A stretch of 56,211 nucleotides of DNA from Actinoallomurus sp. (GTDB lineage: Bacteria > Actinomycetota > Actinomycetes > Streptosporangiales > Streptosporangiaceae), in contig JAOPYL010000313.1 of NCBI GenBank assembly GCA_025964625.1, positions 1 through 56,211 on the forward strand, written 5' to 3'. Each line of letters starts with the position of its first letter. The first letter of the stretch is position 1. The notes under the pieces were generated by a model. The model was not told where the DNA came from, searched no databases, and saw only the letters and a list, made by a program, of their open reading frames with translations. The position numbers and the translations under genes are program-made. Of this stretch, positions 1-9,513 are shown in pieces.

Positions 1-384
1 AAGATCAAGAACATGGTCGGTTCGGCGCGCGGCACCATCCAGGTGCCGGGGAAGAACGTGCGGGCCAAGGCCGGGTTGAACCGGTCCATCCACGCGGCCG
101 GGTGGGGCCGGCTCGTGACCCGCCTGGAGGACAAGGCTGCTGGGCGGGTGGAAAGGGTCGATCCCGCGTACACGTCCCAGACCTGCAACCCCTGCGGGTA
201 TCGCGATGCGAGAAACCGTCAGAGCCAAGCGGTTTTTTGTTGTCGCGTCTGCGGGCATGTAGATCATGCGGATGTGAACGCGGCCAAGAACATCGCCGTC
301 GGGCGGACGGTGACCGCGCGGGGAGGCCGGCCGATGGGCGGGCCTGTGAACCGCGAACCCCAACTCGTTCCCTCCTCCGCGTAG
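1..384 (+). CDS. tnpB: TnpB-type RNA-guided nuclease of an IS200/IS605 element, C-terminal part only
   Basis: The reading frame is already open at base 1, so this is the 3' third of a gene that begins outside the window. The visible 127 codons hold the four-cysteine zinc finger (CNPCG, then CRVCG about 18 residues later), followed by ADVNAAKNI, whose Asp matches the last RuvC-like catalytic residue of TnpB/OrfB proteins. The NRxSQ signature between the two cysteine pairs is also present. The rest of the RuvC-like core is outside the window. TnpB is a programmable nuclease guided by an RNA made from the right end of its own element. The stop is followed directly by the element's right-end hairpin. 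Whether the complete gene is intact cannot be judged here. Confidence 0.85.
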   Translation, partial: KIKNMVGSARGTIQVPGKNVRAKAGLNRSIHAAGWGRLVTRLEDKAAGRVERVDPAYTSQTCNPCGYRDARNRQSQAVFCCRVCGHVDHADVNAAKNIAVGRTVTARGGRPMGGPVNREPQLVPSSA

Positions 385-428
385 GGAGGGGTTGGAATCC
401 CCCGCCTTCAGGCGGGGGAGGACGTCAA
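385..428 (+). mobile_element. Right end (RE) of the IS200/IS605-type element, with hairpin
   Basis: Immediately after the tnpB stop there is a perfect hairpin: TCCCCCGCC (398-406), loop TTCA, GGCGGGGGA (411-419). The sequence then reads GGACGTCAA and ends near base 428. Subterminal hairpins of this type are recognised by TnpA, and in TnpB systems this end forms the scaffold of the guide RNA, with the guide read from flanking DNA. The element stops about 4 bases before the ppx stop codon. The exact boundary is inferred from the TCAA-like end; the left end lies outside the window. Confidence 0.7.
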
Positions 429-432
429 CGGG

Positions 433-1389
433 TCACACCAGCGACCAGGCGATGCCGTCCAGGATGTCGTGCTCGCTCACGACGACGTCGGCGAAGCCGT
501 ACTCACGCATGATGCGGTCGAGGATGAGCGCGCCGGCGCCGATCACGTCGACCCTGCCGGGATGCATGACGCCGATCGCGCTGCGTTCGTCATGCGTCGA
601 GTGCAGCAGCATCCGCGTCACGTCGTGCACCTGCCGCACCTTGATACGGGAGAGGTGGATGCGCTCGGAGTCGTAGTCGGGAAGGCCGAGGGCGATGCCG
701 GCCACGGTCGTCACCGAGCCGGCCAGCCCCACGAGGGTGCGTGCCCGGTCGACCGGCACGCCGGCCTCACCGGGGCCACGCCCCGCCGGCCCGCCGCGCA
801 CGGCGGCCAGGGCCGCGTCGATGTCGGCCACGGCCGCCGCGACCTGCTCCGGCGAGGGCGGATCGGAGCGCAGATGCCGTTCGGTCATCCGCACGCAGCC
901 GATGTCGACCGACCGGGCGGCCTCGACGTCGGAGGTGCCGAGGACGAACTCGGTCGACCCGCCGCCGATGTCGACGACGAGGTAGGGCCGCATGGGCCGG
1001 AGAGCGGCGAGGTCCTTGGTGGCGCCGACGAAGGAGAGGTGGGCCTCCTCCTCGCCGGAGACCACCTCCGGCTCGACGCCGAAGATCTCGACGACACCGC
1101 GGACGAAGTCATCACGGTTGGCGGCATCACGGGTCGCGCTGGTGGCCACGACACGGATCTTGTCGGCCCCGTGGCCCGCGACGAGCTTCGCGTAGCCCCG
1201 CATGGCCGTGAACGTGCGGTCGAGAGCCTCGGGGGCGAGCCGCCCGGTCTCGTCCACGCCCTGACCGAGCCGGACGATCTCCATCCGGCGTTCGAGCTCG
1301 GTCAGCTCCCCGCCGTCGATGTCGGCGATCAGCAGGCGGACCGAGTTGGTCCCGCAGTCGATCGCGGCGACGCGCGTCGGTGTGCTCAC
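433..1389 (-). CDS. ppx: Ppx/GppA family phosphatase (exopolyphosphatase / pppGpp phosphohydrolase)
   Basis: This 318-residue protein belongs to the ASKHA-fold Ppx/GppA family, which removes terminal phosphates from inorganic polyphosphate or converts pppGpp to ppGpp in the cytoplasm. The N-terminal phosphate-binding loop reads IDCGTNSVRLL, and the second phosphate loop is VDIGGGSTEF near residue 150. The length matches the short actinobacterial form (about 310-320 aa), which lacks the C-terminal HD-like domain of the E. coli proteins. The GTG start overlaps the preceding gene's stop as GTGA, so the two are translationally coupled. The order eno-ftsB-DUF501-ppx is the conserved actinobacterial arrangement. 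A mobile element end lies right behind the stop codon. Which substrate is preferred cannot be told from the sequence. Confidence 0.93.
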   Translation of the reverse strand: MSTPTRVAAIDCGTNSVRLLIADIDGGELTELERRMEIVRLGQGVDETGRLAPEALDRTFTAMRGYAKLVAGHGADKIRVVATSATRDAANRDDFVRGVVEIFGVEPEVVSGEEEAHLSFVGATKDLAALRPMRPYLVVDIGGGSTEFVLGTSDVEAARSVDIGCVRMTERHLRSDPPSPEQVAAAVADIDAALAAVRGGPAGRGPGEAGVPVDRARTLVGLAGSVTTVAGIALGLPDYDSERIHLSRIKVRQVHDVTRMLLHSTHDERSAIGVMHPGRVDVIGAGALILDRIMREYGFADVVVSEHDILDGIAWSLV

Positions 1390-2054
1390 GATTCGGTCGC
1401 CTCCCGGCGTGCCTCGCCGGCGCGGTCGGGCCGTGACCTCGGTGTACGGACCACGTCGCGTGCCTCCGGATCACTCATGGTGCCTCCCGGGACCTCGGCC
1501 GTAACACCGATCATTACAGCTTCTTGACAAGAATGACAGATGGCGAGTGAAGTTTGCTCGGCTTCGACGCATCGCCCGGCTTGCCACCAGTCCGGCAATT
1601 CGTCGAGGGCCTCCCGGCCGAAGGGATTGACCCCCGGCACGACCAGTTCGTGGGCGACCAGCGCGTGCAGGCACTTCACCCGGGCCGGCATGCCGCCCGA
1701 GCTCTGCATGCCTTCAGGCAACGGCTCGACGCCCGCCGCCCGCGCGGCAGTGTCCCGGCGGTCGAGATAGTCGCGATGGGCGGCCTCGTACGCCTCCGCC
1801 AGCTCCGAGTCGGCGGCCAGCCGCCCGGTCATCTCGCGCATCAGCCCGCCGGCCTCCAGCGTGCCGATGGCAGACGCCGCCTTGGGGCAGGTCAGGTAGA
1901 ACAAGGTCGGGAACGGAGTGCCGTCCGGCAGCCGCGGCGCGGTCTCGACCACGTCGGGCAGCCCGCAGGGGCAGCGGTGGGCGACCGCCCGCAGCCCGCG
2001 CGGCTCGCGGCCGAGCTGGGCGGCCACCACCGCCACATCGCGTTCGTCGATCAC
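1386..2054 (-). CDS. DUF501 family protein
   Basis: This 222-residue protein matches the conserved actinobacterial DUF501 family, found between ftsB/divIC and ppx. Recognisable parts are the N-terminal CPCGLPDVVETAPRLPDGTPFPT segment, FYLTCP, and the MPARVKCLHALVAHELVVPGVNPFG stretch. The GTG start follows GGAGG by 7 bases. It contains several conserved Cys/His residues (CPCG, TCP, KCLH), which could bind a metal. The C-terminal tail of about 30 residues, rich in Arg and Glu, is probably not conserved. It overlaps ppx by 4 nt. No biochemical function is established for the family as far as I know; the context suggests a link to growth or cell division. Confidence 0.88.
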   Translation of the reverse strand: MIDERDVAVVAAQLGREPRGLRAVAHRCPCGLPDVVETAPRLPDGTPFPTLFYLTCPKAASAIGTLEAGGLMREMTGRLAADSELAEAYEAAHRDYLDRRDTAARAAGVEPLPEGMQSSGGMPARVKCLHALVAHELVVPGVNPFGREALDELPDWWQAGRCVEAEQTSLAICHSCQEAVMIGVTAEVPGGTMSDPEARDVVRTPRSRPDRAGEARREATES

Positions 2055-2127
2055 CGGTGCGCCCTCCGGATCCTGCGGTCAGATCTTCGTGCCGAACGAG
2101 CCGAGCATCAGCTGCAAGGTTATGTGC

Positions 2128-2550
2128 TCAGCGGCGGCGGTTCGCCGCGTCCACCGACCGCCAGAGGGTGACATACCAGGGCGGCGTGGCCGGCGCGCTC
2201 TTCCGGCCGGTTTCCAGACCGTCGTCCTGGCTGCCGCCGAGCACCACGTAGCACTTCGCACCCGGGTCGCACATGTGCAGGCGCCGCCGGGCCTCACGCC
2301 TGACGTAGGACTCGTCGCCCAGCCGCTGCTTCTGCGCGGCGAGCTGTTCGACCTGCTGCTGTTCCTGCCGCTGCTGGACCCCGAGCTGGGCGATCTCACG
2401 ACGCTGCGCGATGTACTCCCGGACCGGGTACGCGAGGCTCAGCGCGATGGCGCACGCGACGACCGCCAGGATCGCGGCGCGGCTCGTCAGCTGAGCCCGC
2501 CGCAGCTCCTTCGCGTCCACCTCGGGCGGTCGCCGCTTCTCCTCGGCCAT
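2128..2550 (-). CDS. Septum formation initiator (FtsB/DivIC-like) protein
   Basis: This is a 140-residue bitopic membrane protein. A charged cytoplasmic N-terminus (about 22 residues) is followed by one transmembrane helix (about 24-44) and a coiled coil rich in Gln and Glu (about 47-80). The family signature RREARRRLHMCDPGAKCYVVL comes next. FtsB/DivIC proteins join FtsL and FtsQ/DivIB in the divisome and help to activate septal peptidoglycan synthesis. It sits 10 bp behind eno and before DUF501, the usual actinobacterial order. The two cysteines in the extracytoplasmic domain are common in actinobacterial members. Gene names differ between genera (divIC, ftsB), so no symbol is fixed here. 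Confidence 0.88.
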   Translation of the reverse strand: MAEEKRRPPEVDAKELRRAQLTSRAAILAVVACAIALSLAYPVREYIAQRREIAQLGVQQRQEQQQVEQLAAQKQRLGDESYVRREARRRLHMCDPGAKCYVVLGGSQDDGLETGRKSAPATPPWYVTLWRSVDAANRRR

Positions 2551-2560
2551 CAGGCGGGCT

Positions 2561-3856
<1,296 letters not shown>

Positions 3857-3862
3857 TCACTA

Positions 3863-3898
3863 CCGGGACGTTTTTCCCTCCGAGCCTAGCCGTCCCGG
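3863..3898. promoter_or_regulatory. Inverted repeat in the eno upstream region, possible operator
   Basis: CCGGGACG (3863-3870) and CGTCCCGG (3891-3898) are perfect 8-bp inverted arms around a 20-bp spacer. Read on the minus strand, the spacer contains GCTAGGCTCGG, which has a TAGGCT match to a -10 box for eno. The placement over a probable promoter fits an operator, but a structured 5' leader is equally possible. Confidence 0.35.
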
Positions 3899-4041
3899 AC
3901 ATGCCCGCCGTGCAACGCCACCCGCGTTTCCGATTCGCCGGTGAGCGAGTTGCGGGGAGCGGCGCCTCGGCGGCACTTTCCTTCTGTGGTCGTCCGGTTA
4001 CACCACGCTTGCGTGGACTTGACGTTCACTTCGCCTGCATT

Positions 4042-4065
4042 GTCTACTTAGGCGACCAATCAGAC
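4042..4065 (+). promoter_or_regulatory. GTCT...AGAC motif upstream of the sulfonate importer
   Basis: GTCTACTTAGGC (4042-4053), followed by AGAC at 4062-4065, forms a weak inverted repeat about 28 bases before the ssuA-like start. The core CTACTTAG recurs before the tauE-like gene as GTCCTACTTAGCC (19464-19476). Both genes concern sulfur compounds, so a shared sulfur-responsive regulator is possible. The similarity was found by eye. Confidence 0.35.
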
Positions 4066-4092
4066 ATGTTTGATCGACAATAGGGAGTTGCG

Positions 4093-5130
4093 ATGAAAAC
4101 GCGGCTCGCTGCCCTCGGCCTCTCCCTCCTCGCCGGGACCGGGCTGCTCGCTGCCTGTGGCGGCTCATCCTCGTCCTCGTCCTCGGACGCGGGCACAACC
4201 GTCAGGCTCGGCTTCTTCCCCAACATCACCCACGCCACGGCGCTCGTCGGCGTGCGGAAGGGCATCTTCGCCAAGTACCTCGGCAAGGCGCCCACGACGC
4301 TGACCTTCAACGCCGGCCCGGCGGCCACCGAGGCCGTCTTCTCCGGCGCCGTGGACGCCACGTACGTCGGACCGAATCCGGCGATCAACGCGTTCGCGAA
4401 GTCGCACGGGCAGGCCATCAAGATCATCTCCGGTGCGGCCAGTGGCGGCGCGGCCCTCATCGTCAAGCCGTCCATCAGGACGGCCGCCGATCTCAGGGGC
4501 AAGAAGATCGCCACGCCGCAGCTCGGCAACACCCAGGACGTCGCACTGCGGTACTGGCTCAAGCAGCAGGGCTACAAGACGGACAAGAGCGGCGGCGGCG
4601 ACGTGCACGTCGTCCCGCAGGACAACTCCCAGACCCTGCAGGCCTTCCAGCAGGGGCAGATCGACGGCGCGTGGGTGCCGGAACCGTACGCCTCCCGGCT
4701 CGTCCTGGAGGACAAGGGCAAGAAGCTCGTCGACGAGGCCTCGCTATGGCCGGGCGGCAAGTTCGTGATCACCAACCTGATCGTGCGGACCGAGTTCCTG
4801 AAAGAACACCCCACCCTCGTGAAGAAGCTCCTCCAGGGCCAGGTGGAGGCGAATGACTACATCAACACCCACAAGGCCGAGGCCGAGAAGGCCGCCGACG
4901 ACGAACTGAGGTCGCTGACCGGCAAGCCTCTCGCTCAGGCCGTCCTGGACGGCACGTTCAAGAACGTGACCTTCACCAACGACCCGATCGCCTCGTCGCT
5001 GAAGGCCAGCGCCCAGCACGCCGAGGAGGTCGGCCTGCTCGACCACGTCGACCTGAACGGCATCTATGACCTGGGACCCCTGAACGAGGTGCTCAAGGCC
5101 GACGGCAAGCCGGCGGTGAGTGAGTCGTGA
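4093..5130 (+). CDS. ssuA: ABC transporter substrate-binding lipoprotein, sulfonate/taurine type
   Basis: This 345-residue protein has a lipoprotein signal peptide with the lipobox LAAC (Cys22), then a Ser-rich linker. The mature domain is of the NMT1/SsuA periplasmic-binding family: VRLGFFPNITHATALVG, the FNAGPAATEAVFSGAVDATYVGPNPAINAF stretch, and QGQIDGAWVPEPYASRL. It would capture an organosulfur anion such as an aliphatic sulfonate or taurine, though nitrate, bicarbonate and pyrimidine binders share this fold. The ATG is preceded by GGGAG at 5 bases. It starts a three-gene operon and overlaps the ATPase gene by 4 nt. Sulfur-related genes elsewhere in the window support a sulfur substrate, but this is inference. 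Confidence 0.85.
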   Translation: MKTRLAALGLSLLAGTGLLAACGGSSSSSSSDAGTTVRLGFFPNITHATALVGVRKGIFAKYLGKAPTTLTFNAGPAATEAVFSGAVDATYVGPNPAINAFAKSHGQAIKIISGAASGGAALIVKPSIRTAADLRGKKIATPQLGNTQDVALRYWLKQQGYKTDKSGGGDVHVVPQDNSQTLQAFQQGQIDGAWVPEPYASRLVLEDKGKKLVDEASLWPGGKFVITNLIVRTEFLKEHPTLVKKLLQGQVEANDYINTHKAEAEKAADDELRSLTGKPLAQAVLDGTFKNVTFTNDPIASSLKASAQHAEEVGLLDHVDLNGIYDLGPLNEVLKADGKPAVSES

Positions 5131-5906
5131 GCATCACGATGCGGACGCCGGTGAGCACGACCGCGCCCGAGGTAAGGCTCACCGAGGTCTCGAAGGCGTA
5201 CGGCGCCGGCGGAAACGCGCTCCTCGCACTCGACCACGTCTCCCTGGACGTCCCCGGCGGGGAGTTCGTCTGCATCCTGGGCGCCTCCGGCTGCGGCAAG
5301 AGCACGCTCCTGTCGCTGGTCGCCGGGCTGGACAGGCCGACGCTCGGCTCGGTCGACGTGGGCGGCGCGCGGGTCGGTCTGATGTTCCAGGAGCCCGCGC
5401 TGTTCCCGTGGCTGACCGTCAGCGGCAACGTCGAGCTGGCCCTGCGCACCCGCGGGGTCGCGAAGGCCGAGCGCAGGGCGCGCACCGCCGAGCTGCTGGA
5501 GTCGGTGCATCTGGGCGGCTTCGGCGTGAAACGGCCGCACGAACTGTCCGGCGGCATGCGCCAGCGGGTCGCCATCGCACGGGCGCTCGCTCAGGACAGC
5601 GACGTACTGCTGATGGACGAGCCGTTCGGGGCGCTGGACGCGATGACCCGCGACCTGCTCCACGACGAGCTCGAACGGATCTGGTCCGAGCGCTCACTGA
5701 CGGTCATGTTCGTGACCCACAACGTGCGCGAGGCCGTACGCCTCGGCAACCGGGTCGTGCTGCTGTCGAGCCGTCCCGGCAAGGTGGTCGAGGAGTTCGC
5801 GGTGCCGCTGGACCGGCCCCGGCGCATCGACTCCGCCGAGGTCTCCCGGCTCGCCGCGAGCATCACTGACCGGCTCCGCGAGGAGGTCGGACGCCATGGA
5901 TCCTGA
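5127..5906 (+). CDS. ssuB: ABC transporter ATPase, sulfonate/taurine/nitrate type
   Basis: This 259-residue nucleotide-binding subunit would power the importer. Walker A is GASGCGKST (52-60), the signature is LSGGMRQ (140-146), Walker B ends in MDEPFGALD (163-171), and the H-loop is FVTHN. The short Q-loop phrase MFQEPALFPWLTV is typical of the SsuB/TauB/NrtD group. The GTG start overlaps the ssuA-like stop (GTGA), and the 3' end overlaps the permease gene by 11 nt, so all three are translated together. The importer type (SsuB against TauB) cannot be settled from the sequence. Confidence 0.92.
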   Translation: MSITMRTPVSTTAPEVRLTEVSKAYGAGGNALLALDHVSLDVPGGEFVCILGASGCGKSTLLSLVAGLDRPTLGSVDVGGARVGLMFQEPALFPWLTVSGNVELALRTRGVAKAERRARTAELLESVHLGGFGVKRPHELSGGMRQRVAIARALAQDSDVLLMDEPFGALDAMTRDLLHDELERIWSERSLTVMFVTHNVREAVRLGNRVVLLSSRPGKVVEEFAVPLDRPRRIDSAEVSRLAASITDRLREEVGRHGS

Positions 5907-6810
5907 CATTCGCACCAGCATGGGCTCGGGCTCCGGCCCCGCCGCCGGATCGCCGATGGCGGACAGCGCCATCAGCCGTCAGATCGCCGGGCTCGACGCG
6001 CTGGAGATGGTGGCGCGGTCGCGCCCCGGCCCGCTGCGCCGCGTGTGGGCGTCGCTCTGGCCGGTACTGGCCGCGGTCGCCATCGCGGTGGGCGTGTGGG
6101 AGGTGGTCGTGCTCAGCGGCTGGAAGCCCACCTACGTGCTGCCCGGGCCGGCCGACGTCTTCCCGCAGCTCTGGAAGGACGTGCGGGAGTCCGCGTTCTG
6201 GTCCGGACTGGGCTTGACCATGCGCCGGGCGATGATCGGTTTCGCTCTGGCGATCATCGTGGGGGCGGCCATCGGCGCCGTCGTCTCACGTGTCCGGTTC
6301 CTGCGAGTGGCGTTCGGCTCGCTGATCACCGGCCTGCAGACCATGCCGTCGATCGCGTGGTTTCCGCTCGCCATCCTGCTGTTCCAGATCAGCGAGAGCG
6401 CGATCCTGTTCGTCATCGTGCTCGGTGCGGCGCCGTCGATCGCCAATGGCCTCATCGCGGGCGTCGACTACACGCCACCGATCCTGCTGCGCGCCGGGAA
6501 GATCCTTGGATTGCGCGGCATCGCCCTGTACCGGCACCTGATCCTGCCCGCGTCGCTTCCGGCCTTCGTGACCGGGCTCAAGCAGGGCTGGGCGTTCGCC
6601 TGGCGCAGCCTGATGGCCGGCGAACTGCTGGTGATCATCGGACACCACACGTCGCTCGGCGTCCGGCTGGAGTATGCCCGGGAGAACATCGACGCCCCCG
6701 ACATGATCGCGACGATGATCGTGATCCTGGTGATCGGCATCGTGATCGACCGGCTCTTCTCCGCCGCCGATCGCACCCTGCGTGCCCGGCGCGGCCTGGA
6801 GCCGAGCTGA
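5896..6810 (+). CDS. ssuC: ABC transporter permease, sulfonate/taurine type
   Basis: This 304-residue inner-membrane permease has about six transmembrane helices, beginning near residue 48 after a hydrophilic N-terminus. The BPD_transp_1 domain carries an EAA-like loop, KILGLRGIALYRHLILPASLP, which contacts the ATPase. The N-terminal part of the domain (PTYVLPGPADVFPQLW) is typical of SsuC/TauC permeases. The hydrophilic N-terminal 45 residues are longer than in E. coli SsuC. It is the last gene of the importer operon and converges on the PBP gene, with a hairpin between them at 6878-6901. Confidence 0.9.
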   Translation: MDPDIRTSMGSGSGPAAGSPMADSAISRQIAGLDALEMVARSRPGPLRRVWASLWPVLAAVAIAVGVWEVVVLSGWKPTYVLPGPADVFPQLWKDVRESAFWSGLGLTMRRAMIGFALAIIVGAAIGAVVSRVRFLRVAFGSLITGLQTMPSIAWFPLAILLFQISESAILFVIVLGAAPSIANGLIAGVDYTPPILLRAGKILGLRGIALYRHLILPASLPAFVTGLKQGWAFAWRSLMAGELLVIIGHHTSLGVRLEYARENIDAPDMIATMIVILVIGIVIDRLFSAADRTLRARRGLEPS

Positions 6811-6877
6811 CGACCGTCCGCGGCGGCCGGCCTCCCCGCTGAAGCACCGTCCATCCGCGTGACGCCGGTCCACCATG

Positions 6878-6901
6878 CCCGGGCCACGGCTCGGGCCCGG
6901 G
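6878..6901. terminator. GC-rich hairpin between convergent genes
   Basis: CCCGGGCC (6878-6885), an 8-nt loop, then GGCCCGGG (6894-6901) form a perfect 8-bp stem. It lies between the end of the permease and the end of the convergent PBP gene, where a bidirectional terminator is expected. No T-tract follows on either strand. Confidence 0.45.
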
Positions 6902-6927
6902 AGGGCAGATCTAGCGGGACCCGGTCA

Positions 6928-9351
6928 TCACGGCTGGTCTCTGGCCGCGAAGACCGCCATGCTGGGCGCGCCTTGCGGGCGTGGCGGGAAGGCCGGCGGC
7001 GGGAAGCTCGGCGGCGGGAAGGTCGGTGGCGGTCCGTGGCCGGGCGGGCCACCGGGCGGCTTGGGGGCTCTGGCCTTGCCCTTGCTGACGTAGATGGTGA
7101 CCGTGGCGCCGGGCGCGACGGCGGCGCCGGCTGCTGGGCTGGTCCGGGCGACCGTGCCCTTGGGGTAGGTGTCCGAGGTGACGCTCGAGCCGAAGCTCAT
7201 GCTGAAGCCGGCCGCGGACAGCGTCGTGGCGGCGGCCGAGGGGCTGAGGCCGAGCACGTCCGGGACCTGGACCCGGTCCTCGCCGGAGCCCTCGCTGAAG
7301 TAGTCGCTCGGCGGGCTGTGGAAGTCGTGCGCGGGCACGCCGTCCAGCGCACCGAGCATGGTCTCCCGCCAGATCGGTGCCGGGATGTCGGCGCCGAACA
7401 CGTCGCCGAAGCAGCGTCCGCCGAGGCAGACGTTGCGCAGGGGATGGGCGTACCCGCCGCGCGGGTCGCCGACCCAGACCGCGCTCGCCAGGTCCGGCGT
7501 GTATCCGGCGAACCAGGCCGAGGAGAAGCCGTCCACGGTGCCGGTCTTGCCCGCCGCGGGCCGGCCGATGCCCATTCCCGCCGCGGTGCCCTGGGTCAGC
7601 ACGCCGCGCAGCACATGGTTGACACCGTCGGCGACACCCTTGGCGATGGCCTGGTGGCAGTTCGCCTGCGGCACCTTCAGGTCATGGCCGGTCGCGTCGG
7701 TGATCTTCGTCAGGACGACCGGTTCGCAGTACCTGCCGCGCGCGCCGAAGGCCGCGTACGCCGCCGCCAGGCGTACCGGGGACACCGTGTTGAAGCCGAG
7801 GGTGAACGAGGCGTACTGCTGCAGCGGCGAGCCGTCGGCACGCCGCATGCCCAGCTTCTCGGCCATCTTGACCGTGTCGCAGAGGCCGACCTGCTGCTCG
7901 AGGTGCAGGAAGAACGTGTTGACCGAATGCCAGGTGCCGGTGACCAGGCTGAACGTACGGCCGCCCTCGCCGTCGGCCGCGTTGTGGAGCGACTCCGTGG
8001 AGTTCACCGTCTTGCCCTGGCAGTCACGGAAGCCGGTGGGCGTGAAGCGGTCGGGGGCCATCAGCCGGTGGCCGAACGCCATGCCCTGCTCCAGGGCGGC
8101 GGCCAGTGTGAAGACCTTGAAGGTCGAGCCCGCCTGCATGCCGATGCTGGTGCCGTGGTCGGAGTCCGCGGCGAAGTTGACCCAGGTCTTGCCCTGCTTC
8201 TCGGAGGGCCCGAGGTCACGGTCGACGGCCATGGCCTTGACGGCTCCGGTGCCCGGCTCGACGAGCGCCTCGGCGGCCGCCTTGTGCCCGGAGTTCTTCG
8301 GCGGCACGTAGTGGTCGACCGCGCGCTGCGCGGCCCGCTGCATCCGGGGTTCCACAGTGGTGTGGATGGTCAGGCCGCCGCGCTGCAGGAGCAGTTTCCG
8401 CGCGTCCGCGGTGGCCCCGAAGATCGGGTTGATGAGGATCTCGCGCTGCACGTAGTCGCAGAAGAACGGCGCCGAGCTCTCGACGCACCCGTTCGGCGTC
8501 GACGTGACGTTCAGGTCCAGCGGCGCCCGCTCGGCGGCGGACGTCTCCGCCTTGCCGGCCCAGCCGAGCTGTGCCATGCGGAACAGCACGGTGTTGCGGC
8601 GCTGCGTGGCCAGCGCCGGATTCACGGCCGGGTCGTACGCGAACGGATAGCGCACGATGCCGGCGAGGAGCGCCGCGTCCGGCAGAGTGAGATCCGAGGC
8701 GGGCTTGCCGAAGTAGTGGCGGGCCGCCGCCTCGATGCCGTACGCGCCGTCGCCGAAATAGGCGATGTTGAGATAACGCTCGAGGATCTGGTCCTTGGTG
8801 AACTGCTTTTCCATCGCGACGGCGTAGCGCAGCTCCCGTAGCTTGCGCGCCGGCGTGGTCGCCCGGGCGGAGGTCCGCTCCTCGGCGGTGCTCGCGGTCT
8901 CCACGAGGAGGTTCTTGACGTACTGCTGGGTGATGCCCGAACCGCCTTGAGTCACCTGTCCGGCGACGATGTTGCTGGCCAGGGCGCGGACCGTGGCCTT
9001 GAAGTCGAGGCTGCCGTGTTGGTAGAACCGGTTGTCCTCGATGGCGAGGATCGCCTTGCGCATGACCGGAGCCACCTTGCTCAGGGGCACGTCCACGCGG
9101 TTCTCGTAGTAGAAGGTCGCCAGCTTCGAACCGTCCGCGGCGAGGATCAGCGATCGTTGCGGCACCGGCGGGGTTCGCAGATTTCCGGGGATCGCCTCGA
9201 ACCAGTCGGCCCCGTCGCGTGCGCTCACGCCGAGCATCCCGAGCGTGGAAAACCCGATAAGAGCCGCCAGCACCCCGGCGACCGCCCCCGTGCCCGCGAG
9301 GCGCCAGATGATGCGCAGGACGCCACGTCGCGGGGCCACCCCAGATGACAC
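6928..9351 (-). CDS. Class A penicillin-binding protein with C-terminal PASTA domain
   Basis: This 807-residue bifunctional peptidoglycan synthase is anchored by one transmembrane helix (about 11-44). The GT51 glycosyltransferase domain follows, with its catalytic Glu in AIEDNRFYQHG (Glu105) and GGSGITQQYVKN. The transpeptidase domain has STFK near residue 408, SVN in HSVNTFF, and KTGT near residue 602. After it come one PASTA repeat (VPDVLGLSPSAAATTLSAAG to VTIYVSKG) and a Pro-rich tail. It polymerises and cross-links cell wall outside the membrane. A close paralogue without PASTA lies directly upstream on the same strand, so this pair is a tandem duplication with different tails. Confidence 0.93.
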   Translation of the reverse strand: MSSGVAPRRGVLRIIWRLAGTGAVAGVLAALIGFSTLGMLGVSARDGADWFEAIPGNLRTPPVPQRSLILAADGSKLATFYYENRVDVPLSKVAPVMRKAILAIEDNRFYQHGSLDFKATVRALASNIVAGQVTQGGSGITQQYVKNLLVETASTAEERTSARATTPARKLRELRYAVAMEKQFTKDQILERYLNIAYFGDGAYGIEAAARHYFGKPASDLTLPDAALLAGIVRYPFAYDPAVNPALATQRRNTVLFRMAQLGWAGKAETSAAERAPLDLNVTSTPNGCVESSAPFFCDYVQREILINPIFGATADARKLLLQRGGLTIHTTVEPRMQRAAQRAVDHYVPPKNSGHKAAAEALVEPGTGAVKAMAVDRDLGPSEKQGKTWVNFAADSDHGTSIGMQAGSTFKVFTLAAALEQGMAFGHRLMAPDRFTPTGFRDCQGKTVNSTESLHNAADGEGGRTFSLVTGTWHSVNTFFLHLEQQVGLCDTVKMAEKLGMRRADGSPLQQYASFTLGFNTVSPVRLAAAYAAFGARGRYCEPVVLTKITDATGHDLKVPQANCHQAIAKGVADGVNHVLRGVLTQGTAAGMGIGRPAAGKTGTVDGFSSAWFAGYTPDLASAVWVGDPRGGYAHPLRNVCLGGRCFGDVFGADIPAPIWRETMLGALDGVPAHDFHSPPSDYFSEGSGEDRVQVPDVLGLSPSAAATTLSAAGFSMSFGSSVTSDTYPKGTVARTSPAAGAAVAPGATVTIYVSKGKARAPKPPGGPPGHGPPPTFPPPSFPPPAFPPRPQGAPSMAVFAARDQP

Positions 9352-9513
9352 GGGCTCAGCGTACGTCGAAGCGGCCCGCCATGGATCTCACTGGCCTAAC
9401 AAAATAGCCAGCAAATTGGCCAATACCGGACGAAATGGCGCTTAATAGACGTAATACCAACTCTTGCGGGCGTCAAAGGCGCGCACCCGTGCCCGCCCCC
9501 ATGCCCACGCTCG
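9352..9513. other. AT-richer spacer between the two PBP genes
   Basis: The 162-bp gap is clearly richer in A and T than its surroundings between about 9395 and 9465. It contains the palindrome TTGGCCAA near 9415 and a nearby TGGC...GCCA inverted pair. It probably holds a separate promoter for the downstream PASTA-PBP, implying that the two paralogues can be expressed independently. No clear terminator is seen. Confidence 0.4.

Noticed and set aside
3901-4083. 60-codon frame between eno and the sulfonate importer
   Set aside because: No ribosome-binding site, poor codon bias, and it covers the promoter regions of both flanking genes.
6859-8841. 660-codon plus-strand frame over the PASTA-PBP
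   Set aside because: It lies antisense to a clear PBP and has a low-complexity Ala/Arg/Gly/Val-rich translation without recognisable motifs.
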